A stretch of DNA of 64,000 nt from positions 3,534,001-3,598,000 of the forward strand of contig JAHWDD010000005.1 of the NCBI GenBank assembly GCA_023897205.1, written 5' to 3'. This document shows, piece after piece, positions 36,956 through 52,178 of the stretch. The stretch comes from Exophiala sp. HKRS030 (taxonomy: Eukaryota > Ascomycota > Eurotiomycetes > Chaetothyriales > Herpotrichiellaceae). Under the pieces are notes generated by a model. It ran no database searches, was not told the DNA's origin, and saw nothing but the letters and a program-made list of their open reading frames with translations. Both the position numbers and the translations under genes were made by a program. Each line of letters opens with the position of its first letter. Positions within the stretch are counted from its first letter, which is position 1.

Positions 36956-37879
36956 TCAAACCTGTGCTTTGAAAGCTAAAAATTCCGAAACACTGTGAGG
37001 CTCGGCCCAGTCCCTGTCTTTGTCCAATAGTTCTCCCATCGCCAAAAGGCATTCATCTACTGTTTTCAGTCCCTTTACGTCTTTGACGGTACCAAGAATT
37101 GTGCGTCCTAGTGTGTAGCTGCCTGTGTTCCATATTTGACCCGAATAAGTCAATTTCTGACTCGCTAGCGCCAATATTGCCGGAACATTGGCTTCGCCAG
37201 GGAAAAGGGCCTTGATATCGACTTGCTGCTCCTCTGGCAGATCCTTGATGACGTCGGCAACCATGCGCGAATATGCTGATGGGCCGATCGTATTGACCAA
37301 GATATTATCGGGGCGTCCTTCAAGTGCCAGAGTCCTGGTTACTCCGAGGAGCGCACCGCGGGAGAGAACGTAAGCAGTGCTGGATGGCATTCCAAATACC
37401 GAATCAGAAGTAAAGTTCACAATGCGGCCGAATTTCTGTTTTTTAAAGTAAGGCCAGGCGTAGTGACAGAGCGCGATAGCGCCCAATGCGTTTACTTCGA
37501 ACACTTTCTTTATCTCTGCTGGAGTCTGGGTGTCGATTGAGCCATAAGTTATGATCCCAGCATTGTTGACAATAACATCTAGACGTCCAAACTGGTCGAT
37601 CGCTTTCGCCACAATCTTGTCCGCGTCTGTGGCTACATTGTGGAAATCCACAACGGCAGAGAAGCCTCTAGAGACGATTTCATCGACAAGTTGCTGTGCG
37701 GGAGACGTGGACGAGCCGTCGCCATTGACACTGCAGCCGTAATCGTTGACGATGACATCAGCGCCTGCGTGGGCAAAGGCCAGAGATAGCGGTCTCCCTA
37801 TGCAACCAGCACCACCAGTGATGATGACTGTGCGATTTTTGAACGAGCCCGGTTGAGCTGCTTCCAATAAGGAGGACAT
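36956..37879 (-). CDS. Short-chain dehydrogenase/reductase with YxxxR active site
   Basis: Single exon, 307 aa. The cofactor-binding motif is VIITGGAGCIGRP, NNAGI marks strand 4, and VNFTSDS carries the catalytic-Ser strand. The active-site helix reads STAYVLSRGALLG, so the conserved Lys of YxxxK is Arg; the codon is CGC. The sequence order, with ADVIVNDYG after strand 2, resembles the dehydrogenase part of peroxisomal multifunctional beta-oxidation enzymes (MFE-2/HSD17B4), but no hydratase or SCP2 domain follows and no C-terminal peroxisomal signal is seen. The Lys to Arg change may lower or alter activity. The gene is otherwise complete. Confidence 0.9.
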   Translation of the reverse strand: MSSLLEAAQPGSFKNRTVIITGGAGCIGRPLSLAFAHAGADVIVNDYGCSVNGDGSSTSPAQQLVDEIVSRGFSAVVDFHNVATDADKIVAKAIDQFGRLDVIVNNAGIITYGSIDTQTPAEIKKVFEVNALGAIALCHYAWPYFKKQKFGRIVNFTSDSVFGMPSSTAYVLSRGALLGVTRTLALEGRPDNILVNTIGPSAYSRMVADVIKDLPEEQQVDIKALFPGEANVPAILALASQKLTYSGQIWNTGSYTLGRTILGTVKDVKGLKTVDECLLAMGELLDKDRDWAEPHSVSEFLAFKAQV

Positions 37880-39777
37880 TTTGGCAATGAAGATATCGGC
37901 TCGAAGGTTATGAAATAGAACCGATCGCTATGGAAAATGAGAGGAAATTGTTGTTGAGATAGATATTTATGTAAAATTGAATCCTAAAGTTGCATCAATA
38001 GATGTTCTTTCGCTCGTATCGTACTGCTCTTGTGGGTTGGTAGTATCTTACATGCATCCCTTTCATCACTAGTCATCCCTTGACGATTCTATTTCTAGAA
38101 GCATTGCTGCTCGGCACAGAAATAATTGCCTTTGCCGGTTCTAGTAATCTCAGCCCCACAGGTTGCCTCGAAGGCTAGATACCTTTGTTGGCAATGCTCG
38201 GCTGGTTATGCGCAGCTCCACCTCAGCACTTGGTGTGGCCCCACCAATGTCTGCTGCTTATGTCAGCTTGCTCAGCTTCGGTCACTCATTTGCTCATTTA
38301 TATTGCATTGCTGCTAAGGAGCACTTCAGGAGCATTCCTGAGACATCTCCTGCATACTCCTATCAACCCTGTATTATGAATCCCTCAATGCTGCTGCCCC
38401 AGGGGCTTGAGTGGCAAAAGGCACTCCTGAATGAATCGGAGAACGCCTGGACATACAAAGATATAATATATAGCACTTAGTTCTCCGAGTCATCAGCCTC
38501 CCACAAGCCAACACATCTTGTCGCTAGCGGTATGTTTCTGGTTGAGTATTCGATCGTCCATCTCGGTGGTGCTGTTGTCTGGAAGATTTCACTCAAGGCC
38601 AGCGAGGCAATCAGCTTGGCGAGGCGCAACAACGTGACATACCATCGCCGATCCCCTACGGACCCGTTGTTGAAGCAGCAGATGGTGGACGTGGTCAGCT
38701 GAGCCTGCAGACTGTGCGGTCGGTGGACCCAAATGTGTCAAAACGAGACAGATTTTGAAGCAGCTGGCGGGGAATCGAAGAGTTGCCTGATACAGCAGAG
38801 AAGGCGTGTCAGGTCAAGGAAGTGGTGAAGCGAAGAGGCTTCTTGAAGCCGTCAAAAGTAGCGGTGCGCTACGCCTAGAGTACCGCGGCTCGCCTAACCG
38901 AACGCGGATTTCCGGGCAGCGACTTTATTGATGAGGTTGTTGTCAGCAAGGCTCCGGTCAGTTTGGAGACCTTCGGCTCGGATTTACGTGTAGCCGCCCA
39001 CCTGCCACGATTTCTCCGCAGCGGAATCCGTTTCGGGCATGGTCGTGGTCTTGGCGTGGGCCATTTAAGCCACACCCAGAGGCGCACAGCCACTGCTCAC
39101 GCTTCCGCCTATAGAGTCGTGCTCCATATGCAGGTCTGAAAGCGGAAATGGCAGACTTCGAACTTATCTCAAGGCAAAAGCAATAACGAGATATAAATTC
39201 CAGCCAACTTAACAACACTGATCGATGCACGTGGAGCTTCACCATTCTTGACCTTTTTCTACATCTCTTTCATTGTTGAATCCCCTTGATTCGTGGCATT
39301 CGTGCTTCCTGTATCCAAAACGGTCATGAGATCTAATAATCTAGCCTAATGGAGTCATTCGTCTAGCTGTGCTTGCAGGTTGCTGTGTTGGCTGCGTGGG
39401 GCTGGTACGGCTGAGAAATATGACTTGTCTTGATTTGGGCCTCGTATCTCAACCTACCAGAGCGTTCACTACTCTTCGTCCTTTCCAGTGGACTGGACAA
39501 CTCACAATGCGGGTGCATGAGAGCGAGTCATTAGTATTTGATAAACGCCACAGGTCTACGAGACAGGCTCTGAACTGGTGCCAAGTTGCTCAAGCAGTGC
39601 GCCACCCATTTCGGATGCAGTCTCATCACCACCATCATCTGCGGTGCCTACCTTTGGACTTCGCCGTCGACAAGGTTGGCCCAACGGGAGCCATAAAGTC
39701 CCCGAGATGGCCGTCTCTCGCAAACTTGAGCCAAGTATTATACAATAAGGAAACGTTGCCATATATACACTTCTTCC
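37880..39777. other. Intergenic, no gene recognised
   Basis: About 1.9 kb. Small frames (38126-38480 plus, 38875-39245 minus) carry no motif. TATATACAC just before 39778 may belong to the core promoter of the next gene. Confidence 0.45.
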
Positions 39778-41571
39778 ATGGCTATTATATCGGACAATTC
39801 AACTGTGAATGTCAATGAAACGGGTCCAGCGGTGGCTGAGCGAGTCTCCAGAGTAGGAGAAACGCCCACGAAACGCATATCCAAAGCCCTTCTTGTTCCG
39901 GTCCTCCACCTCCTTTGCTGCGTCACTCTTGCTCTCTGCATGGTCTATATCCTCGACGGATACCTCGCAGTTTCCGCAACCGCCTCCCGGAACATCAACG
40001 GTGGCAAATTCAAGCTCCGCGTCAGCGATGTCACAACGCTCATCTCCACCGCCTTGACGATCATCAGGCTCCTTGTTGCCGCATGGACCAGTGTAGTCAT
40101 CTGGAACTGCGTCTTTGTCTTGCTCGAGCGTCCTGGCATGACTCTCTCTCAGATTAACTTGATCACGTCTTTCTACATTCCTCCTGTGCCTAGGCACTAC
40201 GCGGGCCTTCTGGTGACTCTGCTTCTCGTCCTCGTCATTCCCCAGCAGCTCATCAGTCCCATTGTGTCAGGTGCGGTAGACTGGAGCGACGGATACGAGT
40301 TCAGCCCGGACCCAGTGCAGGTGTTGGCCGGCAACCCAGCAGCCAGCCCCTTAGCCTGGTTCTGGTACTACTATTCTGGCCAAAGCCGTCGTGGCTATGT
40401 CAGGCGGGCCGCAGCCCTTGCGGCAATCACCTGGGACGATTCCGCGCCTGATCGCCGGCATTGCCGTCATGTCATGAGCGAGAGCACCATACCCATCAAC
40501 TCAACAGTTCTGAACGCCGTTATTCCGTGTATCCAGATACACTCTATCACATTTCCCAGGTCGCCTCCTGGCACCAATGTTTTGGACTTGGTCATTGGGT
40601 CTGACACCAATGAAGACGTCAAACTTTCCCGCGCCGGAGATGCTCCGCTGCAGTACGCGCTGGATGGCAATGCCGTGCTCTTCGACCCAGACGATCGTCC
40701 AGGCCTTTTCGACGCCTTTCCCGCACGAGACGACACTGCGTTCGTCATGGATGTACCAACAGCTTACAAGCAGGACGGCCTGATGACTGCCGTTGTGCTG
40801 ATTAATGGCACCACCAACCGTGACGGCACAAACTGCACGAGCTTGAGGGAAAATATTTTCGGCTTGACGAGCTTTAACAACATTTTTACCACAACTGACG
40901 GCGGAAACTACGACCGCTGTTACACGCATGCGGTCGTCAAACTGACGGCAGGAATTGCCACCAGCCCGGTCAGCACCTATATTTCGGGGCGCGTGGTAGA
41001 AGCTGACGCGCGCGACATGGATACCGAGTTGACGGCTGGTCCGTGGGTGAAGGAAGCCATGTACTTGATGCCGGACGTGATGAGCGTGCTTAGCATGATG
41101 AACACTACGCCGCTCTACACCTGGGAGGATCTGGAGGGGTACACCGACAAGCTCATCCGATACTCATACCAAGCGACCTGGGACATGCTTTCTCGATCCT
41201 TCGAGCCCAACCCCTCTAGTCTGAAGGCCATAATCTGGGAAAAGAGGCTCGTGGCTTCGGTGTCGCGCATCCGGGTGTACGCATGGCTTGCCGTCAGCGT
41301 TCTTTTGGCGGCTTCGAGCGCCTTGCTTGTCTTTGGGAGGAGAGGTTTGGAGAGAGAAATGGTACTTGATGGAATAGTGGCCGCGCTAGTCACGGATCCA
41401 TCTGGAGTTCTGCAGAAGGCAGGACATGGATTAGCAGGGCTCTCGTATGTGACGAAGCAGGATGATAAATTGGGGAGATTGCAAATACGAAGGGGAGATG
41501 TTGGGGAGTATTCTCTGGTTATAGTAGCCTCGCCAACTTCGGACCAAGGCTCAATGGATCTGGCGCGGTAA
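39778..41571 (+). CDS. Fungal membrane protein of unknown function with large glycosylated ectodomain
   Basis: Single exon, 597 aa. The N-terminal 35 residues are polar. Three hydrophobic segments follow: about residues 38-66 (LLVPVLHLLCCVTLALCMVYIL), about 88-115 and about 140-165 (LLVTLLLVLVIPQQL). A region of about 330 residues then has several NxT/NxS sites (INST, NGTT, NCTS, NTTP) and paired Cys, as expected for an extracytoplasmic domain. A last membrane helix (VYAWLAVSVLLAASSALLVF) at about 500-520 precedes a 75-residue tail. The layout matches a family of fungal four-TM proteins known only as hypothetical. Its role is unknown. Confidence 0.75.
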   Translation: MAIISDNSTVNVNETGPAVAERVSRVGETPTKRISKALLVPVLHLLCCVTLALCMVYILDGYLAVSATASRNINGGKFKLRVSDVTTLISTALTIIRLLVAAWTSVVIWNCVFVLLERPGMTLSQINLITSFYIPPVPRHYAGLLVTLLLVLVIPQQLISPIVSGAVDWSDGYEFSPDPVQVLAGNPAASPLAWFWYYYSGQSRRGYVRRAAALAAITWDDSAPDRRHCRHVMSESTIPINSTVLNAVIPCIQIHSITFPRSPPGTNVLDLVIGSDTNEDVKLSRAGDAPLQYALDGNAVLFDPDDRPGLFDAFPARDDTAFVMDVPTAYKQDGLMTAVVLINGTTNRDGTNCTSLRENIFGLTSFNNIFTTTDGGNYDRCYTHAVVKLTAGIATSPVSTYISGRVVEADARDMDTELTAGPWVKEAMYLMPDVMSVLSMMNTTPLYTWEDLEGYTDKLIRYSYQATWDMLSRSFEPNPSSLKAIIWEKRLVASVSRIRVYAWLAVSVLLAASSALLVFGRRGLEREMVLDGIVAALVTDPSGVLQKAGHGLAGLSYVTKQDDKLGRLQIRRGDVGEYSLVIVASPTSDQGSMDLAR

Positions 41572-42241
41572 TGAGACTGTTAGGAATAGCCTGCTCATCT
41601 ATTCTAACATATTTATATGTTAACAGGTCCGAGTCTACTGCGATTGATCGCGAGATTCTGTTCTTTTTGGAGCGATCTTCCAGGGCTTGCGGTCCTATTC
41701 CTAAGAGTATTCCTTGTAGAAAACTAAAAATGATAATAATTATTATCTTAATATGTTTTAATCTCAGAGGAGATGTGAGACGGGACGCGGTTCGAGCAAC
41801 ATTGCGAAGGTTAGACGGCGCCCTCCTGCGTCAGGGAGGAATCTAGAGAGATCACCCCTCTGGATTCTCGAGGCACCATAGCTATACCCGTCGTCTTCGA
41901 AGAGTTTGGCGGATCACCCACTATTTCCTAAGGGAGGCTGTCTCTGGTCCCTAGTGATGGTTATATGGTTGTCTGGTTGCGCGGTGGTGATGAGGAGTAT
42001 AGGGGTCGGCGATCTTGGCACAGAGGGAAGAAGCCCTCCCAAAAGCGGCGGCACTGATCGCCAGATTCGGCGGGAAATTTCTCCGCATGGAAACTTTTTC
42101 TGGAAAATTGGAGGAGCCTCAAGCGTCTCGAGTCGGCATTGCGAGATATATCACCACGATCACTTCCTTTACTTGCCCACCATGTGATTCGGACCACGAA
42201 GGCTCTCAAATACCAAAACAACCACAGGGATTCCTTTCATT
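41572..42241. other. Intergenic with AT-rich tract; NAF1 promoter
   Basis: Near 41720-41765 there is a short A/T-only tract (AATGATAATAATTATTATCTT), unusual for this region. The 3' end next to 42242 should contain the NAF1 promoter. No gene was seen. Confidence 0.45.
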
Positions 42242-44404
42242 ATGGCTGCCTCAAACTCTCTTCTCGACGCCTTGATGGTCGAAGTAGAGGCCCAAGCAGA
42301 GTCTGCCCCTCCGCATCATGGCCCAGATGCTCCGTCCACCAAGCCCGACACTCTTCCATCGATACCGGGTTTGAGCGTCTCCCAATCGACCACTCTCCCT
42401 GATATCCCTCCGAACGACACAGCGTTGCAAGATCAAAGCGCACTCTCAAAGGCTGAAATCTTCGTTGAGACACATCAGGAACGGCTTACTCAACATGAAG
42501 TCTCAAACTCTCAAAATCTCCCGCCGCAGAATCCTATACAAGCACCTCAGCCCATTCCCGATGCGTCTCCGCAGATGTCAGTCGACGCTCCCGAGCCTAT
42601 AATGATGTCGAACGATCGATCCGCGAATTCTCGGCCTGCAGGAACCGAAGCTCCGAGCCATGCAGTGCCGAACGAGGGATCGGAAGAGAAGGAGACTGTG
42701 GAGATCATGTCCGTTGACCCTGCCGCTGAGCAAGGGGCAACCGAGGCGCAAGAAATGGTCGAAAACGACTCCACTGCGTTGAATCCAGCAATGCCTACTA
42801 CGCAACATGATACGCAATCTGATATCGAGTTTATCATACCGCCAACTCTTTCAAGCGCCCAGGCTGATAACGACGCCGACGTGGCCGACCAAGGCGCGGA
42901 GTGGGAGGAAGATTCCTCTCCTTATGACAGCTCCGACTCAGACTCATCTGATACAACCTCATCCGATGATAGCGACGACGATGCTGATGGAGACTATGCA
43001 ATGTTAGACCCGGAAGAAGCAGCGAGAATACTTATGCAGGGTGATGGTGGCTCGGATGATGAAGGAGGCGGCCCCAAAGACAGATCCGGCGCTGCTGGCT
43101 TACGTACTGCAAATGAGCGTGTTGAAGAGGTCATTCCTAAGCCAGACATTACTATCACCGACGAAATGAAGATCGAAGAGCTAGGCAACGTTGAGTTCAT
43201 CGTGGAGAACACCGTCGTTATCAAAGCCAAGACTTCGGGAGAGTATCAAGTCTTGGAAACGAATTCTCTTCTCTGCCTTGAAAATAGGAGTGTTCTGGGC
43301 GTTGTGGCAGATTTGATCGGACGGGTTGAGGAACCACGCTATACCATTCGTTTTACAAATGATCAGGCTATTGAGGAAGCGGGTGTTTCGCAGACAGGTA
43401 CTACAATATACTATGTACCCCAACACTCGACTTTTGTTTTCACCCAACCACTGAAGGGAGTCAAGGGCAGTGATGCCTCCAACTTTCACGATGAAGAAGT
43501 TGGCGACGATGAAATGGAGTTCTCAGATGATGAGGCCGAGGCTGAACATAAACGCAATCTCAAGATGAAAAGGCAGAATCGAGGCGGAGAAAGTGGAAGA
43601 AGTCGTGGTGGCAAACCCTCCCGTGGCTCGCACCGTGGTGATAATCGTGGTCGTGGCGGGCGAAACGATCGCAATGATCGTGGGCCACAAAGCACTTCTG
43701 CTTCGGCAGACTTCCACACACCAGAGATGAATTATGATGAGACACCCAACGGTGCTGGCGCTGATGACGAGTACACGCCGCTTCAAAGACCATCCAATCT
43801 CTTCGAGATGATGGCAAACGGAAACCAAGCACTACAGCATCCCCTCCCTCCCCCACCCCCACCGCCCGGAGTTATGAATACTTCCAGAGGGGACTTTGGC
43901 AGTCGGGGACGAGGTTTCAACAGAGGAGGCCGAGGGAACCAAAGACCACATCGAGGACGTGGAGGCTTCAACCAAAGCAACGGGCCCTCCTGGACAGAAA
44001 ACCATAACTCAGGCTTTCAAAGTAATCATAATACCTATAACCAGCATTCCAAAGGGACAAGTCATCCGCCACAACTCAATCTACCAGCTACGCCTTCCAT
44101 ATCGGCACTTAACGCCGGCTATCAGAACATGTCGCCGTCTCCGATCACTCCCCTACCCAACTCTTCCTTCAATTTCGGTTCAATGCCACCCTCACAGAAC
44201 TTCTCATTTATGCAGCCGCAAATACCCGGCCTGTCAAACCCTGCGATGCAGCAATTTCAGCAGCATTTTCAACAACAACAGGCACAGTACCAGCAATATC
44301 AACAATCACAACAACAGGGCCAAAACCCTCTCCAGTACTCGTACCAACATCAGCAACCCAACCAGGGCTCACCACATGATCCCAATCAAGGATGGGGAAG
44401 ATGA
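42242..44404 (+). CDS. NAF1: H/ACA ribonucleoprotein assembly factor NAF1
   Basis: Single exon, 720 aa. NAF1 is a nuclear chaperone that binds the pseudouridine synthase Cbf5 during H/ACA snoRNP (and telomerase RNA) biogenesis and is later replaced by Gar1. The Gar1-like beta-barrel lies about residues 300-400: IEELGNVEFIVENTVVIKA, then VLETNSLLCLENRSVLGVVADLIGRVEEPRYTIRF, then GTTIYYVP. It is preceded by an acidic Asp/Ser tract (about 220-270) and followed by EFSDDEAEAEHKR. The C-terminal half has RGG/RG boxes in two clusters, a Pro run and a Gln/Asn-rich tail. The N-terminal 200 residues are disordered. Convergent with ARO1. Confidence 0.94.
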   Translation: MAASNSLLDALMVEVEAQAESAPPHHGPDAPSTKPDTLPSIPGLSVSQSTTLPDIPPNDTALQDQSALSKAEIFVETHQERLTQHEVSNSQNLPPQNPIQAPQPIPDASPQMSVDAPEPIMMSNDRSANSRPAGTEAPSHAVPNEGSEEKETVEIMSVDPAAEQGATEAQEMVENDSTALNPAMPTTQHDTQSDIEFIIPPTLSSAQADNDADVADQGAEWEEDSSPYDSSDSDSSDTTSSDDSDDDADGDYAMLDPEEAARILMQGDGGSDDEGGGPKDRSGAAGLRTANERVEEVIPKPDITITDEMKIEELGNVEFIVENTVVIKAKTSGEYQVLETNSLLCLENRSVLGVVADLIGRVEEPRYTIRFTNDQAIEEAGVSQTGTTIYYVPQHSTFVFTQPLKGVKGSDASNFHDEEVGDDEMEFSDDEAEAEHKRNLKMKRQNRGGESGRSRGGKPSRGSHRGDNRGRGGRNDRNDRGPQSTSASADFHTPEMNYDETPNGAGADDEYTPLQRPSNLFEMMANGNQALQHPLPPPPPPPGVMNTSRGDFGSRGRGFNRGGRGNQRPHRGRGGFNQSNGPSWTENHNSGFQSNHNTYNQHSKGTSHPPQLNLPATPSISALNAGYQNMSPSPITPLPNSSFNFGSMPPSQNFSFMQPQIPGLSNPAMQQFQQHFQQQQAQYQQYQQSQQQGQNPLQYSYQHQQPNQGSPHDPNQGWGR

Positions 44405-44919
44405 CATTCTTTCATACTTCAGGGTTGACTTGAACGCGTGATAAGGAATATCATGGGCGTTAGGGATTCTTATCTTTACGTTCGGTCGTGATTATGCGCA
44501 GATGAGATACCCGGTGTTTAATTGTGCATGACTGCGCTTTCGACTTCTCAGCGCTATTGCAGGAAATCTTCGAGGCTAGGATGCGGCGTTGGACACCAAA
44601 AGCAAGCAATGTATGACTTAATTCTGTAATGTAGGCTTCATCCTAAGAGCTTTGGTTAGAGTTGCGCAAAGAGAGAACGACCAATTTTGTACCATGCATG
44701 GCCAACAAAGACACTTTTTTTTCCCTCGTGAGAAGTCCTGCATTTTCTACGATCTCGAAAATTTTCTTTTTTGTATTTCCTGCATTTTCCGGCCTTCTTA
44801 GTCTTTTGACATGTGAATAAGATCAATTCTTGACACAATTTGATCAATTTACACAACTCCGAGTTCCTCTTTCAAACCTCCCAAGACAGGATCCATCTTC
44901 CCAAATGTGCACGAAGACA
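44405..44919. other. Intergenic between convergent NAF1 and ARO1
   Basis: Contains the two 3'-UTRs, AT-rich around 44700-44830. No further gene was seen. Confidence 0.55.
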
Positions 44920-50255
<5,336 letters not shown>

Positions 50256-52178
50256 CTATTCTTCGGGAATAGGGCTACCCGACAGCGGCGGACGACCATC
50301 TATTGAGGGAGGCCGTGAAGAGCCGTGAGAGACAACTGATCCCTCAACGCTTGCGGACGTCGATTTTTGATCCTCTACTGGGCTTTGAGAGGAGACTTGC
50401 ACAGTTGGATTGGTGATAAGGTGATCATTCGTTGCTGGGAAAGCGCTCAGTATGACGCTGGGCTGGCGGATCGAAGGTTTGCGAATTGGCGAATCTTCGC
50501 GATCTTCGAGTGTCGAGAAATCGAGCAATTCCGTACGGGTAGCGCCTCGATGTCTCAACATCCGTCGGTGTAGATCTTCATCGCTGTCTTCTGTTGCTGT
50601 GGCCTGCGCCGATGTTTTAAGCGTCTCCTTGGGCGCTCGTTGCGGGCCGAATGCTGGATTGCAGCGTAGAGCCCATTTCTTTGCTTTGTAATCTTTCCAC
50701 CAGTTCATATTGTCGTCTCGGATATGAGGGAAGAGATCCCATTTGTCCATGCTGTCTTCTTCCTTCGACGTCAGAGCCAGCCATGCATAGAGCTCCTGCC
50801 GTTTGCTCGATCGTTCACGATTTTCATTCTGTTTAATTGGACAGTTTGTCCACTCACTCTTCCCATCCTCCTTTTTCTCCAAAAATTCATATGACTCGGG
50901 CCACTCGAAAATCTCGGCCCTGAGACGTGATCCGATGTAACATACTCGCTTGCTTTTGAACTCAGTCATCGTTGCAGCCTCAGGATCAGGGGTCGATGGT
51001 GGTTTGCCACCGCACCATTGGTAGAATTTCTGCCTCCAGTGTATCACTGTCGGTATCCATTTCGAGTCGTCGCACCCGTGCTTGAGGGTGAGAAGTACGG
51101 TTGGTAATACAAGAAGAACCACGGTATATAACTGACTGGCTAGATCTGCCATGCCGATAGCGACGATATGGACGGCGAAGACTAGCCACCCAATTGACCG
51201 AACAAGAAGATATCTTCCTGGATGTAAAAGAATCGGTCCATTGATGAACACCGAAGGTGGCTTTAGCAATGCGTTCGGCATCCAAAACGTCACCGCTTTC
51301 GAATCAGATTGTATAATCAGGACTTTACTCAAGCTTTGGTTTAGTCTTGCTGCGTTGTTAGTCGGCCAGATATCACCCTTGAAATCTTTCGGCCTAGGTT
51401 TGTCCACCGTCGGGTTGGTTCGCAATGGTGAAGTTGCTCTTTGCTGTGTATTAACACTTTTCAATTCTGTTGTCTGTTGACTCATTTGAGACGTTGCTGT
51501 GCTTGGATTCGAATTCTCCTTCGGATCAGATGTAGAGTTACCTGATCCATTTGACCCCTGTTTGGTCATCTTCCTAGCTTCTTTCTTGAGCCTTTTTGCC
51601 TGTTCATATGCTCGACGCTGTCCATCATAAGTGTTGGCCTCCAGCTTGGCTTCATTAATGACTTTATTGACCATGTCGTCGATAGCCTTGCGATTTTGAC
51701 CAATCACGTAGGTCCGCACTATCACAGAGATAATCATTGACAGGGCGTTGGTGAAACCGTACCAGTCTTTGGACAGGACTGTCAAGGCTATGAGAAAGCC
51801 ATTGAAGATAAAACTGATGATCAGAGCAGTTAAATGCTCACCCCAGCGAGACTTTGGAGGTGTAACAGTCCATTGCACAAAATTTCGGGTACTCTCGAAG
51901 TTTTGCGAGAGCATCCATCTTGTCAGCCATCCCGCCAAATCTGTGGTGTGTATCCCCTGTGAGATGTTGTACAGGTTGAAACCTGCCGCCTTGTCGACAA
52001 ATCGGTTGCCAGCGATGACAAAAGCGCCGAGTAATGGTAAATACTCGAGGTATGAACTGTAGACCAGCCTCCCTACAGCAGAATTGACCTCTTCTGCTCC
52101 AAGGAGAGTAACCAGACCAAGAGCATCGATTTTGAACGGACTCCAGTGGTAGACAACTTCCCAAGGTGCCCAGGTCAT
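50256..52178 (-). CDS. Fungal multi-pass membrane protein of unknown function
   Basis: From the first ATG in frame (52178, MTWAPWEVVYHW) the protein has 640 aa. Hydrophobic segments occur at about residues 50-70 (EYLPLLGAFVIAG), 125-145 (LIISFIFNGFLIALTVL), 155-175 and, after a charged Ser/Asn-rich loop of about 120 residues, at about 335-385 (SIGWLVFAVHIVAIGMADL, TVVLLVLPTVLLTL). The C-terminal 250 residues are polar, with Trp-rich elements and a disordered Pro/Ser end. The frame stays open upstream to 52244 without an ATG, and a minus-strand frame in the same phase (52526-52275) could be a 5' exon, but no clean splice pair joins them. The function is unknown. Confidence 0.78.
   Translation of the reverse strand: MTWAPWEVVYHWSPFKIDALGLVTLLGAEEVNSAVGRLVYSSYLEYLPLLGAFVIAGNRFVDKAAGFNLYNISQGIHTTDLAGWLTRWMLSQNFESTRNFVQWTVTPPKSRWGEHLTALIISFIFNGFLIALTVLSKDWYGFTNALSMIISVIVRTYVIGQNRKAIDDMVNKVINEAKLEANTYDGQRRAYEQAKRLKKEARKMTKQGSNGSGNSTSDPKENSNPSTATSQMSQQTTELKSVNTQQRATSPLRTNPTVDKPRPKDFKGDIWPTNNAARLNQSLSKVLIIQSDSKAVTFWMPNALLKPPSVFINGPILLHPGRYLLVRSIGWLVFAVHIVAIGMADLASQLYTVVLLVLPTVLLTLKHGCDDSKWIPTVIHWRQKFYQWCGGKPPSTPDPEAATMTEFKSKRVCYIGSRLRAEIFEWPESYEFLEKKEDGKSEWTNCPIKQNENRERSSKRQELYAWLALTSKEEDSMDKWDLFPHIRDDNMNWWKDYKAKKWALRCNPAFGPQRAPKETLKTSAQATATEDSDEDLHRRMLRHRGATRTELLDFSTLEDREDSPIRKPSIRQPSVILSAFPATNDHLITNPTVQVSSQSPVEDQKSTSASVEGSVVSHGSSRPPSIDGRPPLSGSPIPEE

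Noticed and set aside
42251..44441. Frames antisense to and overlapping NAF1
   Set aside because: They mirror low-complexity codons (GGA/CGA/CAA) of NAF1 and have no independent support.
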